Program-made: the position numbers and the translations under genes
Notes under the pieces: generated by a model
Databases searched by the model: none
Seen by the model: only the letters and a program-made list of their open reading frames with translations
What the model was told of the DNA's origin: nothing
In this document: positions 17,220 to 25,211 of the stretch, piece by piece
Layout: each line of letters begins with the position of its first letter
Numbering within the stretch: the first letter of the stretch is position 1
Source: Candidatus Ruthenibacterium merdigallinarum
GTDB lineage: Bacteria > Bacillota > Clostridia > Oscillospirales > Ruminococcaceae
Direction of reading: 5' to 3'
DNA: 34,268 nt
NCBI GenBank assembly: GCA_019113785.1
Contig: DXGT01000021.1
Location: 1 to 34,268, forward strand

Positions 17220-18553
17220 ACGCCCTGTGCCAGCGGGAACGGCGCCGCCGCCAGCACAAGGAACAGCGCCAGCGCGAAGAACACGCCCGCGCGCGGCAGC
17301 GAGAAGCGGCGCGCCGCGGCGCACCACATTTTGCACAAAAGCGCGAAGAAGGCGAAGAACAGCCAGACGAGCGCCGCGCCCGCCAGCGTGCGCCTGGGCG
17401 TGAGGCCCAGCGCCGCGACGTACAGCCACAGCTTGGCGGCCGCCGTCACGCACAAAAGCAGCGTCAGGCCCGTCAGCGCCGTGCACAGCGCGCGCCGCGC
17501 GCCCGCCATGCGCCCGCGCGCCGCGTACCACGCAAACGCGAGGAACGCGCCCGTGACGGCCGCGACGAACAAAAGGTCGAAAAAGCCCTGCCGCGCATAG
17601 CCCGCGTAGGTAAAGCCCGCCGGCAGTACGCCGGCGAGGCCGCCCAGCAGTGTGTCGGCCTGCAAGGCGAGAAACACGGCGTACACCGCGCCCAGCGCCG
17701 CGGCGGGCAGCATCAGCGCCCCACGCGAAAGGCGCAGCGCCGCGGCGTGCACGGCGCACACGATACTTTTGTCGCGCAAGCGATGGCGGCCCGTCGCGGC
17801 CCCCGCGAACAGCCCGTACAAATAAGCCGCCACGGGCAGACTGAACAGCGTGCGGGCGATCCATTCGCCCAGCCATGCGGTGTTCAGGGAGAACGGCGCG
17901 CGCAGCAGCTGTGCGCACAGCGCGGCAAAGCGGTCGTCCGCGGCGGCGAGCGACGGCAGCACGAAGGCCAGCAGCAGCGCGGTGAGGCACAGCGCCGCCA
18001 GCCAGCCGGCGAGGGCGGCGCGGTCTGCGCGTTTTCCGGCGCGCTTTCGCCGCACGCGGCGCGCGGCCGCCCCGGCGAGGTGCGCGGCCAGCCGCCCGAA
18101 ATTGCCGAACGGGTAGACGCACAGCGCCCAGAACAGGTCGGCCGGGGCCCACTGGCTGGTTTTGCCGCCGGCCGCGAGCGCGCTGCACGCGCACGCCGTC
18201 CAGTACGCCGCCAGCGCCAGCAGGCCCAGAAAATGCCACGGCCCCAGCACGTCCGGCGCCCACGGCAGGCACTGCGCGGCCGCCGTCAGCAGCATGGCGG
18301 CCAGCCACAGCCAGCTCTCGCGCGCGGGGCGTCTGCCGCACGCGCGCAGCGCCGCCAGCACCAGCGCGGCGTACAGCGGCGCGAACAGCGCCAGGCGCGC
18401 CGGCGCGGAAAAACGGGACGAAGCGGAGAAAAAGCAGTCGGTAAACAGGTACCCGGCGGCCAGCCAGCCCAGCGGCCACACGCCGCCCGCGCGCAAAAAG
18501 GGCGCACTTTGCAAAGCCGGGCGCGCGCCCAGCGAATTCGGCTTGTTCATCAT
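17216..18553 (-). CDS. DUF4173-family multi-pass membrane protein
   Basis: A 445-residue hydrophobic protein with roughly ten or more membrane segments. The stretch LPAGFTYAGYARQGFFDLLF is characteristic of the DUF4173 family as I know it, which has no assigned biochemical role. The middle part is a basic cytoplasmic-looking loop (RRVRRKRAGKRADRAA). GAGG lies 5 bases before the first of two adjacent ATGs; either could be used. It follows the small membrane-protein gene after 49 bases and overlaps the lipoprotein gene by four bases. The neighbours (DUF2975 membrane protein and Xre regulator) suggest a regulated envelope-related operon, but that is inference. Confidence 0.85.
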   Translation of the reverse strand: MMNKPNSLGARPALQSAPFLRAGGVWPLGWLAAGYLFTDCFFSASSRFSAPARLALFAPLYAALVLAALRACGRRPARESWLWLAAMLLTAAAQCLPWAPDVLGPWHFLGLLALAAYWTACACSALAAGGKTSQWAPADLFWALCVYPFGNFGRLAAHLAGAAARRVRRKRAGKRADRAALAGWLAALCLTALLLAFVLPSLAAADDRFAALCAQLLRAPFSLNTAWLGEWIARTLFSLPVAAYLYGLFAGAATGRHRLRDKSIVCAVHAAALRLSRGALMLPAAALGAVYAVFLALQADTLLGGLAGVLPAGFTYAGYARQGFFDLLFVAAVTGAFLAFAWYAARGRMAGARRALCTALTGLTLLLCVTAAAKLWLYVAALGLTPRRTLAGAALVWLFFAFFALLCKMWCAAARRFSLPRAGVFFALALFLVLAAAPFPLAQGV

Positions 18554-18570
18554 AAAAACCTCACGCGTTT

Positions 18571-18594
18571 CCGGCGCGCAAACGCGCCGGTTTT
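18571..18594. terminator. hairpin between two operon genes
   Basis: CCGGCGCG and CGCGCCGG with a 4-base loop are followed by TTTT on the plus strand only. On the minus strand, the coding direction, no T-tract follows. It may be an intra-operon stabilising structure rather than a terminator. Confidence 0.4.
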
Positions 18595-18602
18595 ATCATA
18601 CA

Positions 18603-18872
18603 TCAAAGAAGAAAATACAATGCGCCGATCAGCGCCTCGGCGCCCGCAAGGCATGTGCATACGCCCAGCGCCGCCAGCCCGAGCGCGCCTTGAACGCGCG
18701 CCGTCTTGCCGCGCGCCGTGCGCACGGCCAGCGCGGCGGTCAATGCGGCCAGCGCCAAAAACAGCGCGGCGATGCAGACGGAGAACGCCGCAGGGGGAAA
18801 CGGACCCCAGGCGATCTGCACGGCGTTCGCGGCCAGAAAGAAAAGCGGCGCGGCGAAAAAGAAAACAGTCAT
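18603..18872 (-). CDS. small membrane protein, about three transmembrane segments
   Basis: An 89-residue hydrophobic protein starting MTVFFFAAPLFFLAANAVQI. Membrane segments are likely near 3-20, 30-50 and 65-88, with a basic loop (RTARGKTARVQG) between the second and third. The ATG overlaps the stop of the upstream Xre-type gene as ATGA, so it is coupled to the regulator. No domain is recognised. A longer frame upstream would overlap most of the end of the regulator and is not favoured. Confidence 0.7.
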   Translation of the reverse strand: MTVFFFAAPLFFLAANAVQIAWGPFPPAAFSVCIAALFLALAALTAALAVRTARGKTARVQGALGLAALGVCTCLAGAEALIGALYFLL

Positions 18873-19084
18873 GGCGCGTCCTCCTCGACATAGTCCAAAA
18901 GGTCGGCGGGCCGGCACTCCAGCGCACGGCACAGAGCCTCCAGCGTGGAAAAGCGGATGGCTTTCGCCTTGTTGTTTTTTAAAATGGAAAGATTGGCCGG
19001 CGTGATGCCTACGCGCTGCGCAAGTTCGGTGGCGCCGATCTTGCGCTTTGCCATCATCACGTCCAGATTGACGACGATCGGCAC
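18869..19084 (-). CDS. Xre/Cro-type HTH regulator (YozG-like)
   Basis: A 71-residue protein consisting of one helix-turn-helix domain: LDVMMAKRKIGATELAQRVG, then ITPANLSILKNNKAKAIRFS and LEALCRALECRPADLLDY. This short type is typically found beside a DUF2975 membrane protein, as here. The GTG start at 19084 is chosen because AAGGGGGTG lies 5 bases upstream and the following IVVNLDVMMAKRK matches the usual start. It overlaps the following membrane-protein gene by four bases. An inverted repeat upstream of the operon promoter could be its operator. Confidence 0.93.
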   Translation of the reverse strand: MPIVVNLDVMMAKRKIGATELAQRVGITPANLSILKNNKAKAIRFSTLEALCRALECRPADLLDYVEEDAP

Positions 19085-19113
19085 GCCGTCACCCCCTTTG
19101 CAGTATTCGGCGC

Positions 19114-19557
19114 TCAGATGGTGTAGTCGTTCTCCTCTTTGATGCGCACGGCCTCCTCGAACACGTTTTTCAAAACGCGCAGGATCAGCCCCACGAACCC
19201 CGCGGTCGCGGCGAGGATGAGCAGGTACGCGTCCCACGCGCCGCCCGCGAGGTACACCAGCCCCGCCGCGATGCAGCACCACGAGATGATGCGCAGCGAG
19301 CGCGCGTTCTGCGCGCAGAACACATCGCCGCGCCCGATGGACGCCAGCAGCAGATGCAGCCGCCACAGCACCACGGCCGCCGGCACGGCCGAAAACCACG
19401 TCACGGCCACGTACAGCGGCACGAGCGACGCATCGCCCCGGCGCAGCAGGCGCGGCCACAGCCACGGCGCGCCGGCGGCCAGCGCCGCCAGCAGCACGGC
19501 GAACACCGCCACGCACACGCGCGAAAGGCACAGGCTCTTGTTGCGGCTCCAGTTCAT
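19114..19557 (-). CDS. DUF2975 membrane protein
   Basis: A 147-residue protein with four membrane segments, matching DUF2975: a basic start (MNWSRNKSLCLSRV), then GDVFCAQNARSLRIISWCC, a polar-hydrophobic motif typical of the family, and a cytoplasmic acidic end (EEAVRIKEENDYTI). The function of the family is unknown; it is usually paired with a small Xre regulator, as here, 29 bases downstream. The ATG at 19557 is chosen because AAAAAGGAG lies 9 bases upstream; another ATG at 19578 lacks a ribosome site. It is the first gene of the operon, with a good promoter. Confidence 0.88.
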   Translation of the reverse strand: MNWSRNKSLCLSRVCVAVFAVLLAALAAGAPWLWPRLLRRGDASLVPLYVAVTWFSAVPAAVVLWRLHLLLASIGRGDVFCAQNARSLRIISWCCIAAGLVYLAGGAWDAYLLILAATAGFVGLILRVLKNVFEEAVRIKEENDYTI

Positions 19558-19587
19558 ACGGCATCGCTCCTTTTTCATGTTGGTTTC

Positions 19588-19616
19588 AGTATAGCACCGG
19601 GTATATCGTTTTGCAA
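19588..19616 (-). promoter_or_regulatory. promoter of the DUF2975-Xre-DUF4173 operon
   Basis: TTGCAA (19611-19616) and TATACT (19588-19593) on the minus strand with a 17-base spacer, about 30 bases upstream of the DUF2975 start. Confidence 0.75.
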
Positions 19617-19623
19617 GAATTAT

Positions 19624-19640
19624 TTATCGTTATTCGATAA
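19624..19640. promoter_or_regulatory. inverted repeat, possible operator of the Xre regulator
   Basis: TTATCG TTATT CGATAA lies 8 bases upstream of the -35 box. Autoregulation by the HTH protein of the operon is a guess based on position. Confidence 0.45.
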
Positions 19641-19818
19641 GTTTGAGAAAAAGCGACGGGACAAAGTGGAAAATCACCCGGAGATATATGCAAAATGCAC
19701 AAAGCCTGCAAAGCGCGGAAACAGGGCGAAACAAGGACATATGGGCCTTTTTGGTTTGTTTGTGAACGTTTTTTTAACAAAATATTTAGTGATTTTGAAC
19801 AAAAGAGCCAAAAATCCA

Positions 19819-19847
19819 TTGACTTTTTCAATAGCTCAATATACTAT
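19819..19847 (+). promoter_or_regulatory. promoter of the GntP/citrate-type transporter
   Basis: TTGACT (19819-19824) and TACTAT (19842-19847) with a 17-base spacer in an AT-rich stretch, about 85 bases upstream of the transporter start. The 19641-19818 gap holds nothing else I can identify. Confidence 0.7.
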
Positions 19848-19932
19848 TTTTAATGAGGCAGAGGCGCCTCCGGTGAAAGGACAGGGCCGCCGGACGCGCA
19901 CTTGCAAAAGGTAAAAGATGGAGGTTTCTTTT

Positions 19933-21288
19933 ATGGGTCAAATCATCATTGGCGTGATTATGATCGTCAGCTTTATCGGCCTCGTCGTGTACAGCATGAA
20001 AGGCTATAACCTGATGGTCGGCTTCTTTGGGATGGCCACCCTGTGGCTCATCCTCGTACTGATCGGCAATCAGTTCACCGGCGCGATGGGTGACGAAACG
20101 GTCATCGACGCGCTCACCTATGTTTACCAGACTGGCCCCGCCGGCTACGCCAGCTCCATTCTGGTCAACGTGTTCTTCGGTTCTTTCTTCGGCCGTATCC
20201 TGATGGACACCGGCATCGCCGCCACCCTCATCCGCAAGGTGGTTGAGCTGGGCGGCGACCGTCCCAGCCTGACGATGATCCTTCTGTGCATCGCCACCGC
20301 GCTGTGCTTTACGTCCATGACCGGCATCGGCCCCGTCATCTCGATCGCCGTTATCGTGCTGCCCATCCTGCTGGCTCTGGGCATCCCCGCGCCGATCGCT
20401 CTGTTCGCTTTCATGGGCTCGATCATGACCGGTATGCTGGCCAACGTCACGAACTTTGCGCAGTATCAGGGCATCATGGCCGGCCTCGACGAGCGCTTCA
20501 CCGCCGAGTATGACTACAGCCAGTACTTCGCCTTCGGCGCCACTGGCATGGCCATCGCGCTGGTCGTCGTGCTGGTCGTCTGCTGCGTGCTGCTCAAGCG
20601 CCACAGCGCCAGCCACGCCTGGGCTGCCTCCACGCCGAGCCAGTCCGAGCCGGTCGACGCGCCCTGGTTCTCCTGGATCTCCGTGATCCTGCCCGTCATC
20701 CTGGTCGCGGCCTTCAAGTGCCCGATCATCCTTGCCTTCTGCGTGTCCGGCATCTATGCCCTGCTCACCTGCGGCAAGCTCAAGGGCGGCTTCGTCAACA
20801 TCTGCAGCATGCTGGCCCGCCTGTTCTCCGACGGCTCCGTCGACGTGGCGCCCATGGTTGGCTTCCTGCTGACGCTGTCCATGTTCAACAACGCTGCTAC
20901 TTATGCTGCTCCGTACTTCCAGAGCATCATCGGCGGCATCTTCCCGACCAGCCCGCTGCCCCTCGCGATCCTGTTCGCGGTCATCATGCCTCTGGGCTTC
21001 TTCCGCGGCCCGACGAACCTGGTTGGCTGCGGCACCGCCGTTGCGGCCGTGGTTCTGAACCTGGGTGTCACCTGGGCGGTCCCGTTCCTGTACCCGATCT
21101 TCGCCACCGCCACCATCGTTCCTCAGCACATCGACTTGACGCAGTCGTGGGTCGTGTGGGGCCTCGGTTACACCAAGGTCGGCTCCAAGGACTTCGCGAA
21201 GATGGCTATGCCCACCGGTTGGGTCATCGGCGCCATCCTGTGCATGGTCGCGTACGTCATGTACGGCGCGGCGGGCGTTGTTGCCTGA
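19933..21288 (+). CDS. GntP/citrate-transporter-type secondary carrier
   Basis: A 451-residue, highly hydrophobic protein with about 11-12 membrane segments and hairpin-like loops (LCFTSMTGIGPVISIAVIVL, FFRGPTNLVGCGTA), consistent with the ion-transporter superfamily that includes gluconate and citrate carriers. The substrate is uncertain; an organic acid or amino acid is likely. The start at 19933 is chosen because GGAGG lies 8 bases upstream; another ATG at 19918 contains that ribosome site. The leader (19848-19917) contains the palindrome GAGGCGCCTC and stretches that recall parts of a lysine riboswitch, but is too short for a full one. A strong terminator follows, so it is monocistronic. 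Codon use is smoother and less GC-extreme than its neighbours, which suggests high expression. Confidence 0.85.
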   Translation: MGQIIIGVIMIVSFIGLVVYSMKGYNLMVGFFGMATLWLILVLIGNQFTGAMGDETVIDALTYVYQTGPAGYASSILVNVFFGSFFGRILMDTGIAATLIRKVVELGGDRPSLTMILLCIATALCFTSMTGIGPVISIAVIVLPILLALGIPAPIALFAFMGSIMTGMLANVTNFAQYQGIMAGLDERFTAEYDYSQYFAFGATGMAIALVVVLVVCCVLLKRHSASHAWAASTPSQSEPVDAPWFSWISVILPVILVAAFKCPIILAFCVSGIYALLTCGKLKGGFVNICSMLARLFSDGSVDVAPMVGFLLTLSMFNNAATYAAPYFQSIIGGIFPTSPLPLAILFAVIMPLGFFRGPTNLVGCGTAVAAVVLNLGVTWAVPFLYPIFATATIVPQHIDLTQSWVVWGLGYTKVGSKDFAKMAMPTGWVIGAILCMVAYVMYGAAGVVA

Positions 21289-21362
21289 GTTTTTTCGCTC
21301 AGTCTGCCTTGCCGGCCCCATGGCCGGACGCTTACAGCCCTGTTTTGGTGAAAACCTCAGAA

Positions 21363-21393
21363 AACGCCCGCGCATTGTGCGCGGGCGTTTTTT
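21363..21393 (+). terminator. terminator of the GntP-type transporter gene
   Basis: AACGCCCGCGCA TTG TGCGCGGGCGTT followed by TTTT; strong stem, about 75 bases past the stop codon. Confidence 0.9.
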
Positions 21394-21813
21394 GCTGCCC
21401 GGGGAACGCGCTGAAAGAAGGAGGCACAGGTACCCGCGGCGCAGAACTTCCCCGCGGCCGGCTTTCCGTAGCGCCCCTGAACAGCGCGAATCCGCAGTAC
21501 AGTACGCCACGGCTTGTTATGTGGTCAGCACCCCGCCTTTTTTGCGCAGCGCGAATTCTGGCCGAAACGCGCCGCGCAGGGCGCGAAAACCGGCTACATT
21601 TGGACGGATGTTGCAAACCGATGTGCAAAAATGGCGCGGCAGAGGCAAAACTGTGCGCGGCAGAAAAACAGGTGACTGGCAATGCAAAGCGCGCAAAAGC
21701 GGCGAGCCCGGCGCCTGCCGCGTGCATAAAAGCGCGCCGGCCGCCCGCGCCCGGCGGCCTCTACACACGGGAGGCGCAAAACAGAGCGGCAAAACGGGAG
21801 TGTATTTTATACA

Positions 21814-21841
21814 GCAAAAATGAATATCTAATCATTTTTGC
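21814..21841. repeat. perfect 10-bp inverted repeat
   Basis: GCAAAAATGA and TCATTTTTGC with an 8-base spacer. TGTAT TTT ATACA lies immediately to the left (21801-21813). It could be a bidirectional terminator of an unrecognised transcript, or an operator; the AATGAAT..ATCATT half loosely recalls ArgR boxes. Confidence 0.5.
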
Positions 21842-22168
21842 GCCCGGACGTTCCCGCAAGGCGGCGCATGTGTATCGCCGGTGACAAAAGGCGGCAGGGC
21901 GCGCGCCGCACAAGCCTTCGCCGCGGCGCGCGGCGGTTTGTGGTACGATGCGCGGCACGCAAACGCGCCCGGCAGGCCGCCCGGCCCTGCGCGCCGGCGC
22001 GGCTTTGGCATGTCGGTGGCGCGCCGCGCGCGGCCGGCGGCTGTGACCGGCGCAGAAAATTTTATCATTTATGACGGAAAACTGCACGGATTTCGCCGCG
22101 CGTTTGTCACACTTTTCATACAATTGTAACAAAAAAATTACAAAGCCTGCACAACTTTGCCGCAGAGA

Positions 22169-22197
22169 TTGCAATTTGTTCTGTAATTTAGTATAAT
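22169..22197 (+). promoter_or_regulatory. oppA: promoter of the peptide-importer operon
   Basis: TTGCAA (22169-22174) and TATAAT (22192-22197) with a 17-base spacer, about 78 bases upstream of the binding-protein start. An inverted repeat TTGTAA..TTACAA (22124-22143) lies 26 bases upstream of the -35 and may be a regulator site. Confidence 0.85.
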
Positions 22198-22274
22198 AAA
22201 GCCTATATTCAGCGCAAGGCTCCGCTGCGGCGGAACTGTCCGCTGAAGGAAAACAATAACGGAGGGAAACGCAA

Positions 22275-23987
22275 ATGAAAAAAGCACTCGCACTTGTGCT
22301 GGCTCTGACTTTGTCGCTGAGCCTGGTCGCGTGCGGCGGCGGCGCCAGCAGCTCGGCTGCGGGCAGCACGGCTTCCGGCACGACCAGCGGTTCTACGACG
22401 GCCGAGCCCGCCGGCGCCGGCCTGTATCCCGGCACGGCTGATCCCGAGGGCATCACGGTGAACCTGGCTTCCGAGCCGCCCGATATGAACCCCCTCACCA
22501 CCACGGACTCCACGTCCATGAACGTGCTGCGCCACATCTATCAGGGCATGATGTACCTCGACGCCGAGGACAACGCCGTGCCCGGCGTTGCCGAGAGCTA
22601 CGAGGTGTCTGAGGACGGCCTGACCTACACCTTCAAGCTGAAGGAAGGCCTGACCTGGTCCAACGGCGAGCCCGTCACCTCTGCCGACTTCGTGTTCGGC
22701 CTGCGCACCTTCTTCAGCCCGGAAACCGCGGGCGACTATCAGTCCACCTGGGCCACGCTGATCCAGGGCGCCGAGGCCGCTTATAAGGGCCAGGCCCCCG
22801 TGGAGGAGATCGGCATCGAGGCTCCGGACGAGTACACCGTCGTCTATCACCTGAACAACCCGGCGCCCTACTTCCTGAGCGTGCTGGCGTTCCCCAGCTT
22901 CTTCCCCATGAATGAGAAGGGCTGGAACGACTGCGGCGGCGTGGAGACCTACGGCACCGAGGCCGACAAGATGGTCACGAACGGCGCTTACACCATCAGC
23001 GAGTGGCTGCACCAGGATCACCTGACCCTGACCAAGAACGACAGCTACTGGAACGCGGCTGAGGAAGCCCAGATCAAGACGATCACGTTCCGCATGATCG
23101 ACGACACCAACACCGCGATGAACGGCTTCATGACCGGCGAGCTCGACATGATCGGCCTGTCCGGCCAGCAGAAGGTCGACCTCGAGACCGAGGGCGCCGC
23201 GAAGCTGGGCCAGTACCTCGACGGCGGCGTGTGGTACTTTGAGTACAACGTCACCCAGCCGGGCCTGAACAACGCGAAGGTCCGCAAGGCCCTGACCATG
23301 GGCATCGACATCCCGTCCCTGATGGAGAACGTCGTCAAGAACGACTCCGTCGCCGCGAACTGCTTCACGCCGCCGTGCGTCAAGGGCGCCGACGGTGAGA
23401 CCGGCTCCTTCAACGCGGCTGCCGGCGATCTGATCGATCACTCCAGCGACTTTGAGGCCGCGAAGGCCCTGCTGGAGGAGGGCCTCGCTGAGGAAGGCAT
23501 GACCGTGGACGATCTGGAGATCACCATCCTGACCGACACCGGCGACACCGCCGCCACGCAGTGCGCCTTCTATCAGGAGCAGTGGAGAACGAACCTCGGC
23601 ATCGAGAACGTGAACGTCGACCAGCAGGAGTTCCAGAGCCGCCTCGACAAGATGAGCAACCATGACTTCTCTGTCGTGTTCGCCGGCTGGAGCTGCGACT
23701 ACAACGACCCGAACAGCTACCTCGACCTGTGGATCACCGGCGGCGGCAACAACCACACCGGTTGGAGCAACGCCGAGTACGACGAGCTGATCAACGCCGC
23801 GGCGCAGGAGCCTGACGCCGCCGCGCGCGAGGAGCTGCTGCTGGCCGCCGACAAGATGGTCTGCGAGGAGCAGCCCGTCGGCCCGCTGTACTACCGTGTG
23901 CGCGACTACGCCTGCAGCGACAAGCTCGAGGGCGCTGTGCGCAGCGCGTTCCAGGACATGAACTTCCTGTACGCGAGCATCGTCTGA
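22275..23987 (+). CDS. oppA: peptide ABC importer substrate-binding lipoprotein (SBP family 5)
   Basis: The 570-residue product has a lipoprotein signal peptide ending LSLVAC with the acceptor Cys at 20, followed by a Ser/Ala/Thr/Gly-rich linker. The mature part has the solute-binding family 5 layout: EPPDMNPLTTTDSTSMNVLRH near the start, then GLTYTFKLKEGLTWSNGEPV, the most recognisable family stretch, and LTKNDSYWNA. It captures oligopeptides or dipeptides outside the membrane and hands them to the OppBC permease; the exact peptide range cannot be told. GGAGGG lies 8 bases before the ATG. Codon use is strongly biased, implying high expression. It is first in the operon and is separated from the permease genes by hairpins. 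Confidence 0.95.
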   Translation: MKKALALVLALTLSLSLVACGGGASSSAAGSTASGTTSGSTTAEPAGAGLYPGTADPEGITVNLASEPPDMNPLTTTDSTSMNVLRHIYQGMMYLDAEDNAVPGVAESYEVSEDGLTYTFKLKEGLTWSNGEPVTSADFVFGLRTFFSPETAGDYQSTWATLIQGAEAAYKGQAPVEEIGIEAPDEYTVVYHLNNPAPYFLSVLAFPSFFPMNEKGWNDCGGVETYGTEADKMVTNGAYTISEWLHQDHLTLTKNDSYWNAAEEAQIKTITFRMIDDTNTAMNGFMTGELDMIGLSGQQKVDLETEGAAKLGQYLDGGVWYFEYNVTQPGLNNAKVRKALTMGIDIPSLMENVVKNDSVAANCFTPPCVKGADGETGSFNAAAGDLIDHSSDFEAAKALLEEGLAEEGMTVDDLEITILTDTGDTAATQCAFYQEQWRTNLGIENVNVDQQEFQSRLDKMSNHDFSVVFAGWSCDYNDPNSYLDLWITGGGNNHTGWSNAEYDELINAAAQEPDAAAREELLLAADKMVCEEQPVGPLYYRVRDYACSDKLEGAVRSAFQDMNFLYASIV

Positions 23988-24064
23988 TAGCGCTTAAGGC
24001 GGATCGCCAAAGCGTAAAAAGCTGAAAGCAAAAGGCGGAAAATGCGGCCGCAGGGCCGCGGCGC

Positions 24065-24112
24065 GGCTGCCCTTTCCCGGCCGGAAGGCCGCAAAGGGCA
24101 GCCCCGCTTTTT
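24065..24112 (+). terminator. terminator-like hairpin after oppA
   Basis: GGCTGCCCTTT (24065-24075) pairs with AAAGGGCAGCC (24093-24103), with a GC-rich inner stem, followed by CCGCTTTTT. It probably lets most transcripts stop after the binding-protein gene, giving more OppA than permease. Confidence 0.7.
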
Positions 24113-24147
24113 GCCCGCAGCACGCGGGCGGGGCCCATGTGTCCCGC

Positions 24148-24208
24148 CTGCTTATCAAAGCCGCAAAATGCGGTTGACAGAGGGCGCTTTTGCGGCCTTG
24201 ATAAGCAG
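24148..24208. repeat. 21-bp inverted repeat between oppA and oppB
   Basis: Bases 24148-24168 and 24188-24208 are inverted copies (one mismatch), beginning CTGCTTATCAAAG. The loop holds TTGACA (24174-24179), with TTGATA 18 bases later inside the right arm, so a weak second promoter is possible. The left arm can also form a small alternative hairpin (CCGCA AAA TGCGG). Confidence 0.7.
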
Positions 24209-24261
24209 AGACCCGCACTGTATTTTTTCGTTGTAAGACAAGTTTCGGAGAGGTGGTTTTC

Positions 24262-25206
24262 TTGGCAAGGTATGTTGGCAAGCGCGTATTGTACGCGTTC
24301 CTCACCATCGTGGTTCTGGCCGCGCTGACCTTCTTCATGATGCATCTTCTGCCGGGCGACCCGTTCATCGGCGAAAAGGCCGTCGACGAGTCGACGCTGG
24401 AGATGCTGCGCGCAAGGTACGGCCTGGACAAGCCCGTGTGGCAGCAGTTCCTCAACTACATGATCAATGTGTTCCGGGGCGATCTGGGCGTGTCCACGCA
24501 GTATAAGCGCCCGGTGCTGACGATCATCGCGGAGTCGTTCCCCTACTCGTTCGAGCTGGGCATCCGCGCGCTGATCTTCGCGTCTGTGGCCGGCGTGCTG
24601 CTGGGCATCCTCGCGGCCGTCAAGCGCGGCACCGCATGGGACACCGGCTCCATGCTGGTGGCCATGATCGGCGTCTCCGTGCCCAGCTTCATCGTGGGCG
24701 CGCTTTTGCAGTATTTCCTCGGCCTCAAGCTGTTCCAGTGGACCGGCATGCGCATTTTCCCCATCACCGGCTGGGACACCGAGCTGAGCAAGCTGCTGCC
24801 GGCGTTCGCGCTGAGCTTCAGCACCATGGCCTCGCTCAGCCGCCTGATGCGCTCGTCCACGCTGGACGTGCTCAGCTCTGACTATGTCAAGACCGCGAAG
24901 GCGAAGGGCCTGTCGCAGGGCAAGATCGTGCGCCGCCACGTGGTGCGCAACGCCATCATGCCCATCGTCACCGTGCTGGGCCCGCAGGCCGCGGCCATCC
25001 TCACCGGCGCGTTCGTCGTGGAGAAGATCTTCAACATCCCCGGCATGGGCCGCTTCTTCGTGAACAGCATCAACAGCCGCGACTACACGCTGATCGCCGG
25101 CACCACGCTGTTCTACGGCGCGTTCCTCGTCATCGCGAACCTCGTGGTCGATCTGCTGTACGGCGTCATCGACCCGCGCATCCGCCTGGCCGGCAGAAAG
25201 GAGTGA
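24262..25206 (+). CDS. oppB: peptide ABC importer permease, OppB type
   Basis: The 314-residue permease begins (M)ARYVGKRVLYAFLTIVV. The TTG at 24262 is chosen because GGAGAGG lies 8 bases upstream; a GTG at 24253 would overlap that ribosome site. There are six membrane segments. The large periplasmic loop carries RYGLDKPVWQQFLNYM and DLGVSTQYKRPV, and the ATPase-coupling (EAA) loop reads DYVKTAKAKGLSQGKIV. OppB forms the channel with OppC and takes peptide from the binding lipoprotein. The stop lies 5 bases before the oppC start. Confidence 0.95.
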   Translation: MARYVGKRVLYAFLTIVVLAALTFFMMHLLPGDPFIGEKAVDESTLEMLRARYGLDKPVWQQFLNYMINVFRGDLGVSTQYKRPVLTIIAESFPYSFELGIRALIFASVAGVLLGILAAVKRGTAWDTGSMLVAMIGVSVPSFIVGALLQYFLGLKLFQWTGMRIFPITGWDTELSKLLPAFALSFSTMASLSRLMRSSTLDVLSSDYVKTAKAKGLSQGKIVRRHVVRNAIMPIVTVLGPQAAAILTGAFVVEKIFNIPGMGRFFVNSINSRDYTLIAGTTLFYGAFLVIANLVVDLLYGVIDPRIRLAGRKE

Positions 25207-25211
25207 CGGCA

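Larger units (their letters stand above)
21289..22168. other. gene-poor gap
   Basis: After the transporter terminator, no convincing gene is seen for about 790 bases on either strand. Open frames are present but consist of Arg/Ala/Pro-rich sequence typical of GC-rich non-coding DNA, with no ribosome sites. Visible structures are the terminator at 21363, a 10-bp perfect inverted repeat at 21814, a TGTAT/ATACA repeat beside it, and TTGTAA/TTACAA at 22124-22143 just upstream of the peptide-importer promoter. It may hold a decayed gene or an unrecognised RNA. Confidence 0.6.

Noticed and set aside
17220-18479. Upstream part of the long minus-strand frame covering 17010-18479
   Set aside because: Arg/Ala/Gly-rich shadow of the DUF4173 gene in another frame; only its last 69 codons, starting at 17219, look real.
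18571-18594. Hairpin with TTTT as a true plus-strand terminator
   Set aside because: No plus-strand gene precedes it, so it is listed only as a hairpin.
19586-19831. 81-residue minus-strand frame upstream of the DUF2975 gene
   Set aside because: It overlaps the operon promoter and has no ribosome site or family resemblance.
19828-21510. 560-residue minus-strand frame opposite the GntP-type transporter
   Set aside because: Rich in Asp, His, Gly and Arg with no domain; it is the shadow of the strongly codon-biased transporter gene.
21278-21823. 181-residue plus-strand frame after the transporter
   Set aside because: It crosses the terminator, lacks a ribosome site and reads as Arg/Pro-rich non-coding sequence.
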